Origin: Cryobacterium gelidum
GTDB taxonomy: Bacteria > Actinomycetota > Actinomycetes > Actinomycetales > Microbacteriaceae
DNA length: 64,000 nt
Assembly (NCBI RefSeq): GCF_004403985.1
Contig: NZ_SOHL01000027.1
Span: 310,373-374,372, forward strand
Reading direction: 5' to 3'
The translations under genes and the position numbers were made by a program. Positions 1 through 11,411 of this stretch are shown one piece after another (positions within the stretch are counted from its first letter, which is position 1; every line of letters begins with the position of its first letter). Under the pieces are notes generated by a model. That model was not told the origin of the DNA. It ran no database searches and was given only the letters and a program-made list of their open reading frames with translations.

Positions 1-1
1 A

Positions 2-1570
<1,569 letters not shown>

Positions 1571-1576
1571 TTTGAG

Positions 1577-2428
1577 CTAGGCGGCCTGCGCGTCACGGTG
1601 TGCGTCGATGATTCGGTCGCCGCCGGCGTAGACGACCATGGACTTGCCGCGGAGAAAGCCGATCAGGGTCATGCCGACCTCGGCGGCGAACTCTGCGGCG
1701 AGCGATGACGGCGCCGAGACCGCGGCGAGTACCGGAATGCCTGCCATCAGGGCCTTCTGGGTGAGTTCGAAACTTGCCCTGCTCGACACCATGAGAACAG
1801 TGCCGGTCAGCGGCAGCCTGTTCTCTTTGACCGCCCAGCCGATCACCTTGTCGACGGCATTGTGCCGGCCGACATCTTCGCGCAGCACGAGCAGTTCGCC
1901 GGTGGCGGCATCGAACAGGCCGGCCGCGTGAATGCCGCCGGTCTTTTCAAATACGTTCTGCCCGGCTCGCAGTTGCTCGGGGAAGGTCGTGAGCCGCTCG
2001 GCATCTACTCGCACCGCGTCATCCGCGATCACGAAAGCTGATTTCGTGCGCACGGCGTCGATGCTCTCCTTACCGCACAGCCCGCAGGAGCTGTTGGTGA
2101 TGAGCGAGCGCTCGAGGCTGGGGGCCGGCGGTGCAACGCCGGCCCCGAGGGTGACGTCCAACACATTGAAGGTGTTGACTCCGTCGACGGCCCCGACGCA
2201 GTAGCGAGCCGAATTGAAGTCCTCACCCTGCGTGATGACGCCCTCCGAGACCAGAAACCCGGCCGCGAGATCGATGTCATTGCCCGGGGTGCGCATCGTG
2301 ACGGCGAGCCGGCGGCCGTTCACCCGGATTTCCAGGGGTTCTTCGACCGCAAGCAGGTCCTCGCCAGCCAGAGGCTGGGAGCCGACGGTGATTCGGGTAA
2401 TTTTACGTCGCGCGGTAATTCTGTTCAT
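1577..2428 (-). CDS. fdhD: formate dehydrogenase accessory sulfurtransferase FdhD
   Basis: This 283-aa protein has the usual FdhD length and the hallmark CxxC (Cys115 and Cys118 in SSCGLCGKE). In the family this loop carries the persulfide that sulfurates the bis-MGD cofactor of formate dehydrogenases in the cytosol. Other family features are the AAGFLVSEG segment and the C-terminal SRASFELTQKA and SAPSSLA motifs. It ends 6 bp from the end of the convergent FdhF-like gene and shares the minus strand with moaA upstream (49 bp gap), so moaA-fdhD may be one transcript. Context supports maturation of the two FdhF-like enzymes in this window. Confidence 0.95.
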   Translation of the reverse strand: MNRITARRKITRITVGSQPLAGEDLLAVEEPLEIRVNGRRLAVTMRTPGNDIDLAAGFLVSEGVITQGEDFNSARYCVGAVDGVNTFNVLDVTLGAGVAPPAPSLERSLITNSSCGLCGKESIDAVRTKSAFVIADDAVRVDAERLTTFPEQLRAGQNVFEKTGGIHAAGLFDAATGELLVLREDVGRHNAVDKVIGWAVKENRLPLTGTVLMVSSRASFELTQKALMAGIPVLAAVSAPSSLAAEFAAEVGMTLIGFLRGKSMVVYAGGDRIIDAHRDAQAA

Positions 2429-2477
2429 TCTGAAAGTCTGCCACGCTGGTGCCGCTTCCGCACTCCAGCGCTACTGT

Positions 2478-3596
2478 TTAACCGCCGATGTAGGACATTT
2501 CGATTTTCTTGGCACCGGATGCGCGCAGCTCGCTGGTCTTGGCGCTACGCAACTGGGAATAGCGGTCGGTGCGCTCACGCCAGAGGTGCGCCATGACGGT
2601 GGAGAGCTCCGCGTCGGAGCAGCCGCCGCGCATGAGCGCGCGCAGGTCGTGGCCCTCGGTGGCGAACAGGCAGGTGAAGAGTTTGCCGTCGGTCGACACG
2701 CGGGCGCGCGAGCAGGTCTGGCAGAACGACTGGGTCACGCTGGAGATGACGCCGATCTCGCCGCCACCATCCTGGTAGCGCCAGCGACGGGACGTTTCGC
2801 CGCTGTAGTTCGGGGCGATCTCGGTAAGTGGCAACTCGGCGTGGATGCGTGAGATGACGTCTGCGGAGGGCACGACCGCGCCCATCTCCCAGCCGTTGCT
2901 CGTGCCGACGTCCATGAATTCGATGAACCGCAAGATGTAGGGGGTGTCTTTGAAGTGCCGCGCCATGGCAACAATGTCCTGGTCGTTCTTGCCGCGCTGC
3001 ACGACCATGTTGATCTTGATCGGACCGAGACCAGCGGCTTCGGCCACGTCGATGCCGTGCAGCACCTTGGCGACCGGAAACTTCACGTCGTTCATGGTGC
3101 GAAACGTCGTGTCGTCGAGTGAGTCGAGCGACACGGTCACTCGCTTCAAGCCGGCGTCCTTGAGCGCCTGCGCCTTCACGGCCAGCGCCGACCCGTTCGT
3201 GGTGAGCGCGATATCGATTTCGCGCCCATCAGGCGTGCGCAGTTCGGCCAGCAGGGCAATGAGCTCTTCCAGGCCCTTGCGCAGCAGCGGTTCCCCGCCG
3301 GTCAGTCGTATCTTCTCGACGCCGTGGGCGACGGCGATGCGCGCGAGTCTGGTCAGTTCTTCGAAGCTGAGCAGTTCGTCGTGTTCCATGAACGCGAAAT
3401 CCCGGCCGAAAATCTCTTTAGGCATGCAGTACACGCAGCGAAAGTTGCACCGGTCGGTGACGCTGAGGCGCAGATCGTGCAACGGTCGATTCATTCGGTC
3501 GGTCACGGAACCCGTGGGGGCCTCCAGGCGCACCGGAATGTCTGCCTGCTCTCGAAAGTAGCGCGGAACTGGTTCGGCAAGGTTGACGCGGGTCAT
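2478..3596 (-). CDS. moaA: GTP 3',8-cyclase MoaA (molybdenum cofactor biosynthesis)
   Basis: This radical SAM enzyme catalyses the first step of molybdopterin synthesis, rearranging GTP to 3',8-cyclo-7,8-dihydro-GTP. It is 372 aa, normal plus a roughly 35-residue N-terminal extension. The N-terminal cluster motif CNFRCVYC (Cys50, Cys54, Cys57) binds the SAM 4Fe-4S cluster. The second cluster comes from the C-terminal [10 protein letters not shown] segment and a later Cys in LFTCLF. The LTGGEPLLR motif is present, and the protein ends in the GG tail needed for activity in this family. It lies upstream of fdhD on the same strand, which fits a Mo-cofactor and formate dehydrogenase maturation unit. 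Confidence 0.95.
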   Translation of the reverse strand: MTRVNLAEPVPRYFREQADIPVRLEAPTGSVTDRMNRPLHDLRLSVTDRCNFRCVYCMPKEIFGRDFAFMEHDELLSFEELTRLARIAVAHGVEKIRLTGGEPLLRKGLEELIALLAELRTPDGREIDIALTTNGSALAVKAQALKDAGLKRVTVSLDSLDDTTFRTMNDVKFPVAKVLHGIDVAEAAGLGPIKINMVVQRGKNDQDIVAMARHFKDTPYILRFIEFMDVGTSNGWEMGAVVPSADVISRIHAELPLTEIAPNYSGETSRRWRYQDGGGEIGVISSVTQSFCQTCSRARVSTDGKLFTCLFATEGHDLRALMRGGCSDAELSTVMAHLWRERTDRYSQLRSAKTSELRASGAKKIEMSYIGG

Positions 3597-3676
3597 GTTT
3601 CAACCCTAAACCTCATGCCCCTGCCGAGCGTGCTGCGAACACCGGTTCTGAGCAGATGTTGATGCCGGCGCGACAA

Positions 3677-3710
3677 TGGCCCGAACCGGGAGAGTTCCCG
3701 GATCGGGCCA
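3677..3710 (-). terminator. strong hairpin, probable terminator of the formaldehyde dehydrogenase gene
   Basis: An inverted repeat with 15-bp arms (one mismatch) and a 4-nt loop spans 3677-3691 and 3696-3710. It lies 35 bp past the stop of the minus-strand formaldehyde dehydrogenase gene and upstream of moaA, so it would separate the two minus-strand genes. No clear U-tract follows on the minus strand, as is common for actinobacterial hairpin terminators. Confidence 0.6.
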
Positions 3711-3744
3711 TCCGCTTGCCTCGTGCAGTAGAGCAGTGCCGCTG

Positions 3745-4962
3745 TTAACTCTTGACGTAGCCGTTCGGGTTCAGCACGTACTTCGTCGCCGCACCGGCGT
3801 CGAATTCGGCGTAGCCGCGCGGCGCATCTTCGAGGCTGATGGCCTGGGCGTTGACGGCCTTGGCAATGTGCACCTTGTCGTGCAGGATCGCCATCATCAA
3901 CTGGCGGTTGTACCTCATCACCGGGCATTGGCCGGTAGTGAAGGACAGCGACTTGGCCCAGCCGAGACCGAGCCGAATCGACAGCGAACCGACCTGGGCG
4001 GCCTTGTCCTCTGCGCCAGGGTCACCCGTGACGTAGAGGCCCGGAATGCCGAGGGCACCACCGGCCGCGGTGATCGTCATGAGCGAGTTGAGCACGGTTG
4101 CCGGTGCCTCGTGGTCGGCGTCCTTGCCGTGGCCGCGCGCCTCGAACCCGACGGCGTCGACTCCGGCGTCGACCTCGGGAACGCCGAGGATCTGCTCAAT
4201 CTGCTCCCCCGGCTCGCCCTTGGACAGGTCGATCGTCTCGCAGCCGAAGCTGCGGGCCTGCGCGAGACGGTCCTCGTTCATGTCGCCGACAATGACCACG
4301 GCCGCGCCGAGCAGCTGCGCCGAGACGGCCGCTGCAAGGCCTACCGGGCCGGCTCCGGCCACGTACACGGTCGATCCGACACCGGCACCGGCCGAATAGG
4401 CCCCGTGGAACCCGGTCGGGAAGATGTCGGAGAGCATGGTGAGATCCATGATCTTTTCGAGCGCCTGATCCCGATCGGGAAACTTCAGCAGGTTCCAGTC
4501 GGCGTAGGGAACGAGCACGTATTCGGCCTGCCCGCCGACCCAGCCGCCCATGTCGACATAGCCGTACGCACTACCCGGACGGTCCGGGTTGACGTTGAGG
4601 CAAATGCCGGTCTTGCGTTCCTTGCAGTTGCGACAGCGGCCGCAACTGATGTTGAACGGCACCGACACGATGTCGCCGACCTTGATGAATTCGACGTCCG
4701 GGCCCACTTCGACCACTTCGCCGGTGATTTCGTGACCCAGCACCAGGTTGCTCGGTGCGGTGGTACGACCGCGCACCATGTGCTGGTCAGAGCCGCAGAT
4801 ATTGGTCGTCACGGTCCTGAGAATGACACCGTGCGGCACCTTGCGGCCGACGTTTTGCGGGTTGACGCCCGGTCCGTCTTTGAGTTCGAAGCTCGGGTAA
4901 TCAATGTCGATGACCTCGACGACCCCCGGGCTTTTGTAGGCAACTGCTCTGTTCCCCGTCAT
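3745..4962 (-). CDS. fdhA: formaldehyde dehydrogenase, glutathione-independent type (zinc alcohol dehydrogenase family)
   Basis: This 405-aa medium-chain dehydrogenase/reductase matches the Pseudomonas putida-type NAD-linked formaldehyde dehydrogenase (dismutase) subgroup in length and start (MTGNRAVAYK). Catalytic zinc ligands are visible at Cys56 and at His77-Glu78 in GHEITGEV. The structural zinc is bound by Cys107, Cys110, Cys113 and Cys121. A Rossmann nucleotide site is seen in VAGAGPVGLAA. It would oxidise formaldehyde to formate without a thiol cofactor. A good Shine-Dalgarno (GAAAGG) precedes the ATG at 4962. The nearby FdhF-like gene, fdhD and moaA suggest formate is oxidised further. 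Close relatives act on other alcohols and aldehydes, so the substrate is likely but not certain. Confidence 0.88.
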   Translation of the reverse strand: MTGNRAVAYKSPGVVEVIDIDYPSFELKDGPGVNPQNVGRKVPHGVILRTVTTNICGSDQHMVRGRTTAPSNLVLGHEITGEVVEVGPDVEFIKVGDIVSVPFNISCGRCRNCKERKTGICLNVNPDRPGSAYGYVDMGGWVGGQAEYVLVPYADWNLLKFPDRDQALEKIMDLTMLSDIFPTGFHGAYSAGAGVGSTVYVAGAGPVGLAAAVSAQLLGAAVVIVGDMNEDRLAQARSFGCETIDLSKGEPGEQIEQILGVPEVDAGVDAVGFEARGHGKDADHEAPATVLNSLMTITAAGGALGIPGLYVTGDPGAEDKAAQVGSLSIRLGLGWAKSLSFTTGQCPVMRYNRQLMMAILHDKVHIAKAVNAQAISLEDAPRGYAEFDAGAATKYVLNPNGYVKS

Positions 4963-5140
4963 GAACTACCTTTCTCGTTTTTCTTCGCGGAGCAGGCCAG
5001 ACGACCTTCTCCACATTGGGTGAGCGCTGCGATTCTGATGGCAGCCCCTCATCTCACCACGAATCTCAGAAATTACAATCAGCCTACTCCCAGTTCGTGG
5101 TCCCCGTTCTAGTCTATGAGCGACCAGAACGGGGAGCGAC

Positions 5141-7246
5141 TCAGGGCTTCCAGACCTGCACAACGGATGGCCGCGGCCCGGCCCACGCGCCAGCCGGAGC
5201 GGTCGTCCCCAGCGCAACATAGTCCGGGAATCGGCTGGACTGGGCGGCCCAGCTGCCGTCCTCCCCCGGATGCTGCACAGCGACATAAACCATCGACTGC
5301 TCCGAGCGGATGACCGGCCCGCAGGTCTCCGCCTGGCGCGGCACCGCGAGGAACTGTTGCACCCGCCCGCGCTCGGGTCCGGCGAGCGGAACCTTGAACA
5401 AGCCGTCGCAGAAGCCGATCGTGCCCGGTGCGCCGTCGGTGGAGATCCACAGGTTGCCCTCGGCGTCGAAGGCCACGTTGTCTGGGCAGGATATTGGCGA
5501 CACCTTGTCGCTCGGGAAACCGGCGAAGTAGGTGCTCGTGTTGGTCTTCGGGTCGCCGCAGACCAGCAGCAGGTTCCAGTCGAAGGTCACTGAGGTGGCG
5601 TCGGATCCGGTTTCAGTGATCTCGACGATGTGACCGTCGCGGTTGATCGCCCGTGGGTTGGCCTCGGTGGCACCCTCCTTGCCGAGCCGGCCGCGATCGC
5701 TGTTGTTGGTGCAGGCGACATAGATCTTGCCGGTCACCGGGCTCGGCTCGACGTCTTCGCAGCGGTCCATTTTGGTGGCGCCGACGGCATCCGCGACCAG
5801 ACGGGTGTTCACGAGCGCATCATCCGTGGTGAAGCCTGCAACCTGGCAGACGCCGTCGATGACGAGCGCCACCCACTGGCCGGTGCCGTCGAATTGGCCG
5901 TCGGCGGGCAGCTGGCCGGTGCCGGTGATCTCGGCGGCTGGCGAGTTGCCCGTGAACCGGGCCACGTACAGGGAGCCCCTGGTGAGCAGGGACTTGTTGT
6001 GGCTGCGCGCCTTCGGGCTCTTCTTCTTGTCGAAGCGGTCGTGGGAGACGAACTTGTAGAGGTAGTCGAAGCGTTCGTCGTCGCCCATGTAGGCGGCGAC
6101 ATGCCCGGTCTTTCCGACGATCACGTTGGCGCCCTCGTGCTTGAACCGGCCGAGGGCCGTGTGCTTGACCGGGGGCTCGTTCGGTGCCTCCGGATCGACC
6201 TCCACGATCCAGCCGAATCTGTTCGGCTCGTTCTCGTTGCCGGCGATGGTGGCGTCGAAGCGGTCGTCGATCTGCTCCCAGAGCCGACCGGTCGGGCGGT
6301 TGGCGAGGCCGTAGCGGGCATCCGCTGTGCTGGTACCCGTCGTACGGAAGTAACCGTTGAAGTTCTCCTCGCCGGAGAGCACCGTGCCCCAGGGCGTGGT
6401 GCCGCCCGCGCAGTTCCCGAGGGTTCCGAGCACGGTGCGGCCGGTGGGGTCGGCCTTCGTCTTCAGCAGGTCACTGCCCGCGGCCGGACCGGTGACGGTG
6501 AACGGGGTGCTCGCGGTGATGCGCCGGTTGAGGCGGTGGCCCACGCGGTAAGTCCAGGGCGAGCCGGCGCGCTTTCGTTCGAGGGCGACGACGGACATGC
6601 CGTGGGCCATCATGGCGACCCGACGCTGCTCATCCGCTTCGGCCGGTGTCGTGGCCGGTGGGAACATGATGTTCTCGTTGGTGTACTCGTGGTTGGTGAC
6701 GAGGATCCCGTCGCGCCCCTTGCGCCCCGGACCCTCGAGGATGTCGAGGTAGTCGTTGTTGTAGCCGAACTGGAGTGCCTGCGACGCGGCGCTCTGGCGC
6801 GTCGGGTCGAACGCATCGGTGACGGCGAAGAGCGGATCCCCCCAGCGGATGATGGGGTTCCAGGAGTAGCCGACGGGTACCGAGAACGCGTCGACGGCGG
6901 CAGGAACAGGCGCGATCGGGGTGAAGGCGAGCCCACGGCCGGCCGGACCGCCGGGTGCGGCCAGCGCGGGAGTTGTCTGGCCCGACCCGAGCACGATCGC
7001 CGCAGCGCCGACACCCACGCCAACGAGCAGGGAGCGGCGGCTCAGGGCCGCGCCGACGATGTCGCGAAAGTAATCGTTCGCGCTCTCGTTGGGCACCGGG
7101 TGGAAGCAGGCATCTGCGCACTTGAGGTGGCAGGTGACCGCACTGCGCTTGCCGAGGGTGTGCCCCTCCATGGGGAGCAGCGGCAGCAGCGGCCGGTCCC
7201 GGTCGGGCGTGTGCTGGCGGGGGCCGGTGGATTCACGGTGCAGCAT
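5141..7246 (-). CDS. PhoX-family (DUF839) Tat-exported phosphatase
   Basis: The protein is 701 aa from the ATG at 7246, which has a clear ribosome site (GAGGAG). The open frame runs upstream to 7999, but that part lies antisense to the GntP gene and is not credible. The N-terminus has the PhoX layout: about 65 leader residues containing a CHLKCADAC segment, then a twin-arginine signal (SRRSLLVG, Arg70-Arg71) and a hydrophobic stretch ending in ALAAPGG. The body has DUF839 features such as VTNHEYTNE, GTLGNCAGG and SGEENFNGYF. Known PhoX enzymes are Ca/Fe-dependent secreted alkaline phosphatases. Many actinobacterial members are uncharacterised, so phosphatase activity is inferred. Confidence 0.88.
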   Translation of the reverse strand: MLHRESTGPRQHTPDRDRPLLPLLPMEGHTLGKRSAVTCHLKCADACFHPVPNESANDYFRDIVGAALSRRSLLVGVGVGAAAIVLGSGQTTPALAAPGGPAGRGLAFTPIAPVPAAVDAFSVPVGYSWNPIIRWGDPLFAVTDAFDPTRQSAASQALQFGYNNDYLDILEGPGRKGRDGILVTNHEYTNENIMFPPATTPAEADEQRRVAMMAHGMSVVALERKRAGSPWTYRVGHRLNRRITASTPFTVTGPAAGSDLLKTKADPTGRTVLGTLGNCAGGTTPWGTVLSGEENFNGYFRTTGTSTADARYGLANRPTGRLWEQIDDRFDATIAGNENEPNRFGWIVEVDPEAPNEPPVKHTALGRFKHEGANVIVGKTGHVAAYMGDDERFDYLYKFVSHDRFDKKKSPKARSHNKSLLTRGSLYVARFTGNSPAAEITGTGQLPADGQFDGTGQWVALVIDGVCQVAGFTTDDALVNTRLVADAVGATKMDRCEDVEPSPVTGKIYVACTNNSDRGRLGKEGATEANPRAINRDGHIVEITETGSDATSVTFDWNLLLVCGDPKTNTSTYFAGFPSDKVSPISCPDNVAFDAEGNLWISTDGAPGTIGFCDGLFKVPLAGPERGRVQQFLAVPRQAETCGPVIRSEQSMVYVAVQHPGEDGSWAAQSSRFPDYVALGTTAPAGAWAGPRPSVVQVWKP

Positions 7247-7377
7247 GGGAGCACTCCTCGTGGTCGATGCGAGCCCCGAACTGGGGATATACCCACTGTC
7301 CCGCCGCCCCCTCTCCGGTTCGAGGCCATCCGGTGTCTGATCGGTGAACCGTACATGAACGCTTGGTGACACCGGAC

Positions 7378-8736
7378 CTACAAAACGATGAGCCCGATCA
7401 CCCAGACGGCGGCGAAACCCGCGACGCCCTGAATGGCGGTGGCCGGGGTGAGCGTGCGGTACGCGGTTGCGACCGGGATTCGACTGAGCTGCGACACCAC
7501 CCAGAAGAAGCTGTCGTTGGCGTGTGAGACGACCATGGCTCCGGCGCCGATCGCGAGCACCGAAAGAACCTTGCCCAGGTCGGAGTCGAGGCCGAGGGCA
7601 GGCAGCAGGGGCAGGAGCAACACCGACGTCGTCACCATGGCCACCGTGGAGGACCCCTGAGCGGTCTTCAGGGCGGCCGAGATGAGGAACGGCACCGCGA
7701 GTCCAAGCCCGAGGGTCGAGAGGGTGCTGCCGAGAAAATCGGTGAGGTCGGAGGCGGCGAGTACGGCTCCGAAAGCGGCGCCAGAGGCGGTGATCAGCAG
7801 AATGGGCGCCGATATGCGGATGCCCTCGGTCACTTGTATGCCGAAGGTGTCGAGCTTGCCCGTGCCTCGAAGCAGAAACAGCGCGGCGAGCAGGCCGACG
7901 GCCAGGGCGATGACCGGGGTGCCGAGAAAGGTGATGGCGATATACAAACCGGAGTTGCCGAACGGTGCAGCCGGCAGCTTGGCGATCGACGCGACGCAAA
8001 TAAGCAGAATCGGGGTGAGAATCGGCAGGAAGGCCAGAAAAGCGTTCGGCAGCTTGCCGTAGGAGGCACGAATCAGGTCATAATCCTGCTCGCCCTCTTC
8101 GCCGGACGGTTCGGGCATGAGCTCGATGTTCTTCTTCAAAAACCGGTTCGCCCAGAGCAGTCCGGCCAGCGCCGAAACCGCAGCGGCGATCAAGCCGAAC
8201 CCGATGATGAGGCCGAGCTGGTCGATGATATTGAGGTTGCCAGCGGCGGCGAGGGGGCCTGGAGTCGGCGGCACGAAGACGTGGGTGGCGTAGAGGCCGG
8301 TCATGAGGGCGATGGTCATGGCCACAAGCGACACCTTGGCGCGAGCGGCGAGCGACTTCTTGAGCGAGTTCAGAATAACGAATCCGGAGTCGCAGAACAC
8401 CGGAATCGACACGATGAAGCCGATGACGCTCATGGTGAGGGTGGGAAACCGGGTGCCCAATACCCGAATGAGTGCCTCTGCCATGGCGATGGCAGCGCCG
8501 CTGCGCTCGAGGATTACGCCGATGATGGTGCCGAACAGAATGATCAGTCCAATGTTGCCGAGGGTGGCGCCGAACGCCGTTGTCATGGTCGGGGCGATCG
8601 TGTCGACCGGCAACCCGAACGCGAAACCGCCGATCAGGGCGGCGGCGAGCAGCGCGAGGAACGGGTTGATTTTCAACTTCGCGGTGGCGAAGACGATGGC
8701 GGCGACGAGGGTCACCAGGATGGCGATACTCAGCAT
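7378..8736 (-). CDS. GntP-family gluconate/glycerate-type permease
   Basis: This is a 452-aa, highly hydrophobic protein with about a dozen membrane segments and typical GntP features. These include FGLPVDTIAP near residue 40, ILERSGAA, a VPPTPGPLAAAGNL loop and SHANDSFFWVV near the C-terminus. GntP proteins are proton symporters for gluconate and related sugar acids in the inner membrane. The gene follows the glycerate kinase gene (44 bp gap, same strand), with a CdaR-type regulator further upstream, so the likely substrate is glycerate or a precursor sugar acid rather than gluconate. No gluconate kinase is present. Confidence 0.9.
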   Translation of the reverse strand: MLSIAILVTLVAAIVFATAKLKINPFLALLAAALIGGFAFGLPVDTIAPTMTTAFGATLGNIGLIILFGTIIGVILERSGAAIAMAEALIRVLGTRFPTLTMSVIGFIVSIPVFCDSGFVILNSLKKSLAARAKVSLVAMTIALMTGLYATHVFVPPTPGPLAAAGNLNIIDQLGLIIGFGLIAAAVSALAGLLWANRFLKKNIELMPEPSGEEGEQDYDLIRASYGKLPNAFLAFLPILTPILLICVASIAKLPAAPFGNSGLYIAITFLGTPVIALAVGLLAALFLLRGTGKLDTFGIQVTEGIRISAPILLITASGAAFGAVLAASDLTDFLGSTLSTLGLGLAVPFLISAALKTAQGSSTVAMVTTSVLLLPLLPALGLDSDLGKVLSVLAIGAGAMVVSHANDSFFWVVSQLSRIPVATAYRTLTPATAIQGVAGFAAVWVIGLIVL

Positions 8737-8780
8737 TGAGACGGCCTTTCTATTTCAGGATGCAACTGGGGTTCTGGGTG

Positions 8781-9956
8781 TTACTTGCGAGAGTGAAGAA
8801 AAAGGGCGACGGCTTGCGCTGCGGTCTCGCGCACCCGTTCGGCGGCGTGTTTTTGCAGGTCGTCGAGGGTCGCAGGTCCCCCGGCGATCGAGAAGGCGGC
8901 GGTGACACCGGATGTCGCGGTGTCTACCGACGACAATTCCACGCGCCCTGCAATGACGACGACCGGGCAGCCTGCCGGGGCAAGACGAGCAACCGCCACG
9001 GCCACCTTGCCGCCGAGCGATTGGGAGTCGAAGCTGCCTTCACCGGTGAGGACGAGATCAGCGGAGGCCATTTTTGAGGCCAGGCCCACGGCATCCGCTA
9101 CCAGCGTGGAGCCGATAACCAGTTCGGCGCCTAGCAGCGGCACGAGGGTAGCTGGCATGCCGCCGGCGGCTCCGGCCCCTGGCCGGTCGCGCATGTTCTC
9201 GCCGGTTGCGGCGAACACGATTGCGCCGAGGTGGGCGAGGCCGGCGTCGAGCTGTGCGACATCGCTGGGCTGCGCTCCCTTTTGCGGGCCGAACACGGCG
9301 GCGGCACCGGCGGGGCCGCAGAGCGGGTTGTTCACGTCGACGGCGACGCGCCAGCGCACCATCCGGGCGCGCGGGTGGAGCCCGGAGAGGTCGATCGATG
9401 TGATCTGGGCGAGGCCGGCCCCGCCGGGAGCCACGCTCACCCCGGCAGCGTCGAGAAAACGCACGCCGAGCCCGGCGAGCAGTCCCGTTCCGCCGTCAGT
9501 GCTGGCGGAGCCACCGACACAGAGCAGAATTTCATCGACCTGCAGGTCGAGCAGTTCCCGGGCGAGCAGACCGACCCCGAAGGTGTCGGCACGCTGGGGT
9601 TGGGCAAAGACATCGGCAACGAGGGGCAGGCCATTGGACTCGGCCGCTTCGATGAGCCCGGTGCGACCGTCGGCGGAAAAGGCATAGCGAGCCGGGCGGC
9701 TGCGCCCGAGCGCGTCGACGGTGAGTATGGTGCGGGGCTCGACCTCCCAGACGGCAGCGATGGCATCGAGCGTTCCCTCACCGCCGTCAGCCATCGGGCA
9801 GAGCGTGAGGTGAATGTCGGCCCGGCCGAGCGCGAGGCCGGCATCGCGGGCCCCGTCAGCCATGGCGGCGGCAGCGTCGGCCGCGCTGAGACTGCCCTTG
9901 AACGAATCCGGCGCGATGACTATGGTGGGCGGCTTCAGCGCCGGGTGGTCGTTCAT
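8781..9956 (-). CDS. glycerate kinase (GarK/GlxK family)
   Basis: This 391-aa cytosolic kinase phosphorylates D-glycerate to 2-phosphoglycerate. The N-terminal APDSFKGSLSA motif is diagnostic, followed by CPMADGGEGT, the LCVGGSASTDGGTG loop and the GEGSFDSQSL motif near the C-terminus. Length matches the family (about 380). It sits between the CdaR-like regulator upstream (75 bp gap) and the GntP permease downstream (44 bp gap) on the same strand, forming a compact glycerate uptake-and-use module. The CdaR family's known role in sensing glycerate and related acids supports this. Confidence 0.93.
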   Translation of the reverse strand: MNDHPALKPPTIVIAPDSFKGSLSAADAAAAMADGARDAGLALGRADIHLTLCPMADGGEGTLDAIAAVWEVEPRTILTVDALGRSRPARYAFSADGRTGLIEAAESNGLPLVADVFAQPQRADTFGVGLLARELLDLQVDEILLCVGGSASTDGGTGLLAGLGVRFLDAAGVSVAPGGAGLAQITSIDLSGLHPRARMVRWRVAVDVNNPLCGPAGAAAVFGPQKGAQPSDVAQLDAGLAHLGAIVFAATGENMRDRPGAGAAGGMPATLVPLLGAELVIGSTLVADAVGLASKMASADLVLTGEGSFDSQSLGGKVAVAVARLAPAGCPVVVIAGRVELSSVDTATSGVTAAFSIAGGPATLDDLQKHAAERVRETAAQAVALFLHSRK

Positions 9957-10031
9957 TGGATCAGGCTAGAACACAATCACACACATATTCAGGTGAAATC
10001 AACCCACAATTTCCGTCGAAATTTCGGAGAA

Positions 10032-11190
10032 TCACTGTGCATCCTGCACATAACGAGCGGCACCGGCCGCCAACGCGAGTCGCATCGAGACGGCGGCGTT
10101 GAACTGCCGAATATTCAGGCCGGTCAGCATTTCGATGCGGTCCAGTCGCTGCACGAGGGTATTGCGGTGCACGCCGAGCGATCGCGCCGCGACGGCAATC
10201 GACAGTTCATCACGCAGGAACACTCGCGCCGTCTCGTTCAGGGCGGCGGTCAGTGGCCCGAGCACCGAACCGGCAAAATCCTCGATCATGGTGGTGGGCA
10301 GGCCGGCGATCGCCAGTTCGAGGCCCAGGGAGTCGAGCCGAGTCTCGGAGTGAGCGGCAATCGCGACAGGGTCACTGGCGAGAGGTTCGAGGAGCCCAGG
10401 CCGAGCCAGCAGCGAGCTCAGACGCTGCGCGTCACCGGCGAGTTGCGCCGTCGTCGCTGCCACGCGCCCGGTCAGAAAGCGCAGGGGCTGCACGCGGGAC
10501 TGCTGCAGGCGCTGCCGGAGCAGCTCAAGGCTGAGCACGCTCGACGATCCGCTGAGCACCCAGACGGCGCCGTTGATGTCCGCGGCTACGACTCCCGAGA
10601 ACTCGCGCAGCTGACGCAGCAGCGCCACGGACTGGTTGGTGCCGAGAATTCCAGTCAGATTCCACGGCGGCTGCAGGGGCGTATCGATTGCCCTCAAGCC
10701 CGACAGCAGATGGCTTTCGGTGAGGTCGCCCCGCGCGAGGGTCGAGAGCATATCCCGAATCGCCGATTCTCGCCACGACGCGTTATCGCGCTGCCGTTCC
10801 TGGGCGAGCAGCATCTGAACGGTCAGCACGAGCACCTGCGCGACCGGCACAACCTCGGAGGGGGTTCCGGTGACCCCGACCACGGCCACGACCTGCCCAT
10901 CGACTATCAGTGGAATGTTCACACCCGGCCGGGTGCCCTGGCGCTCGTCACCGGGAGCAATCTGCACCGCTTCGCCGCGAACGGCGGCATCCCGGGCTCC
11001 ATCGTGCAGGGTACCGATGCGGGCTGCGTCCCGGGAGCCGATGATCACGCCCATCGCATCCATGATGTTGACGTTGTGCACGAGGCTCGGCGCGACCTGC
11101 TCGACCAGGCGCTGGGCGAGTTCACGGGTGATCTGCGCGGTACTGACGGCGCTGCCGGGTGTACTGCCGATCGGTGCGGTTTCGGTCATC
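10032..11190 (-). CDS. CdaR-type (sugar diacid/PucR family) transcriptional regulator
   Basis: I start this at the ATG at 11190 (MTETAPIG), giving about 385 aa. An upstream GTG at 11267 would add a non-conserved stretch. The N-terminal diacid-recognition domain is recognisable (LAQRLVEQVAPS, then NIMDAMGVIIGS and RIGTLHDGAR), closely resembling E. coli CdaR. The C-terminus is a PucR-type helix-turn-helix (AVAARSLGVHRNTLVQRLDRI). CdaR proteins activate glycerate, glucarate and galactarate genes in response to these acids. Its place at the head of the glycerate kinase and GntP genes indicates local activation. The upstream region (11191-11411) is shared with the divergent DUF6504-dnaE2 transcript. 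Confidence 0.9.
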
Positions 11191-11411
11191 TGGCCATCGT
11201 AGATCGCGGGCCGCCAGCCGGACCGCACGCAACCGCCTGTGGCGCATGTCAGTGGGTTGACATACACTTTTACCTAGAAGACATATTCGATAGTGATTGG
11301 TTTCAGTGAATGTTTATTCGAACTTATTGCGAGATTTTTTAACCATTGCTCATCAGCACCTTTTCAGTACCGTACCGCTATTCACCCGTCACGAGCCCAG
11401 GGAGTACCCCC

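Noticed and set aside
7247..7999. N-terminal extension of the PhoX-like gene
   Set aside because: It would be antisense to the end of GntP and would place the Tat signal far inside the protein; the ATG at 7246 has a good ribosome site.
9231..11309. 692-codon open frame on the plus strand
   Set aside because: It is antisense to glycerate kinase and the CdaR regulator, both with clear family motifs; high GC makes long antisense frames common here.
11319..11335. Possible LexA (SOS) box upstream of DUF6504-dnaE2
   Set aside because: Only one half (CGAAC) matches; the second half does not fit the GTTCG consensus at the expected spacing.
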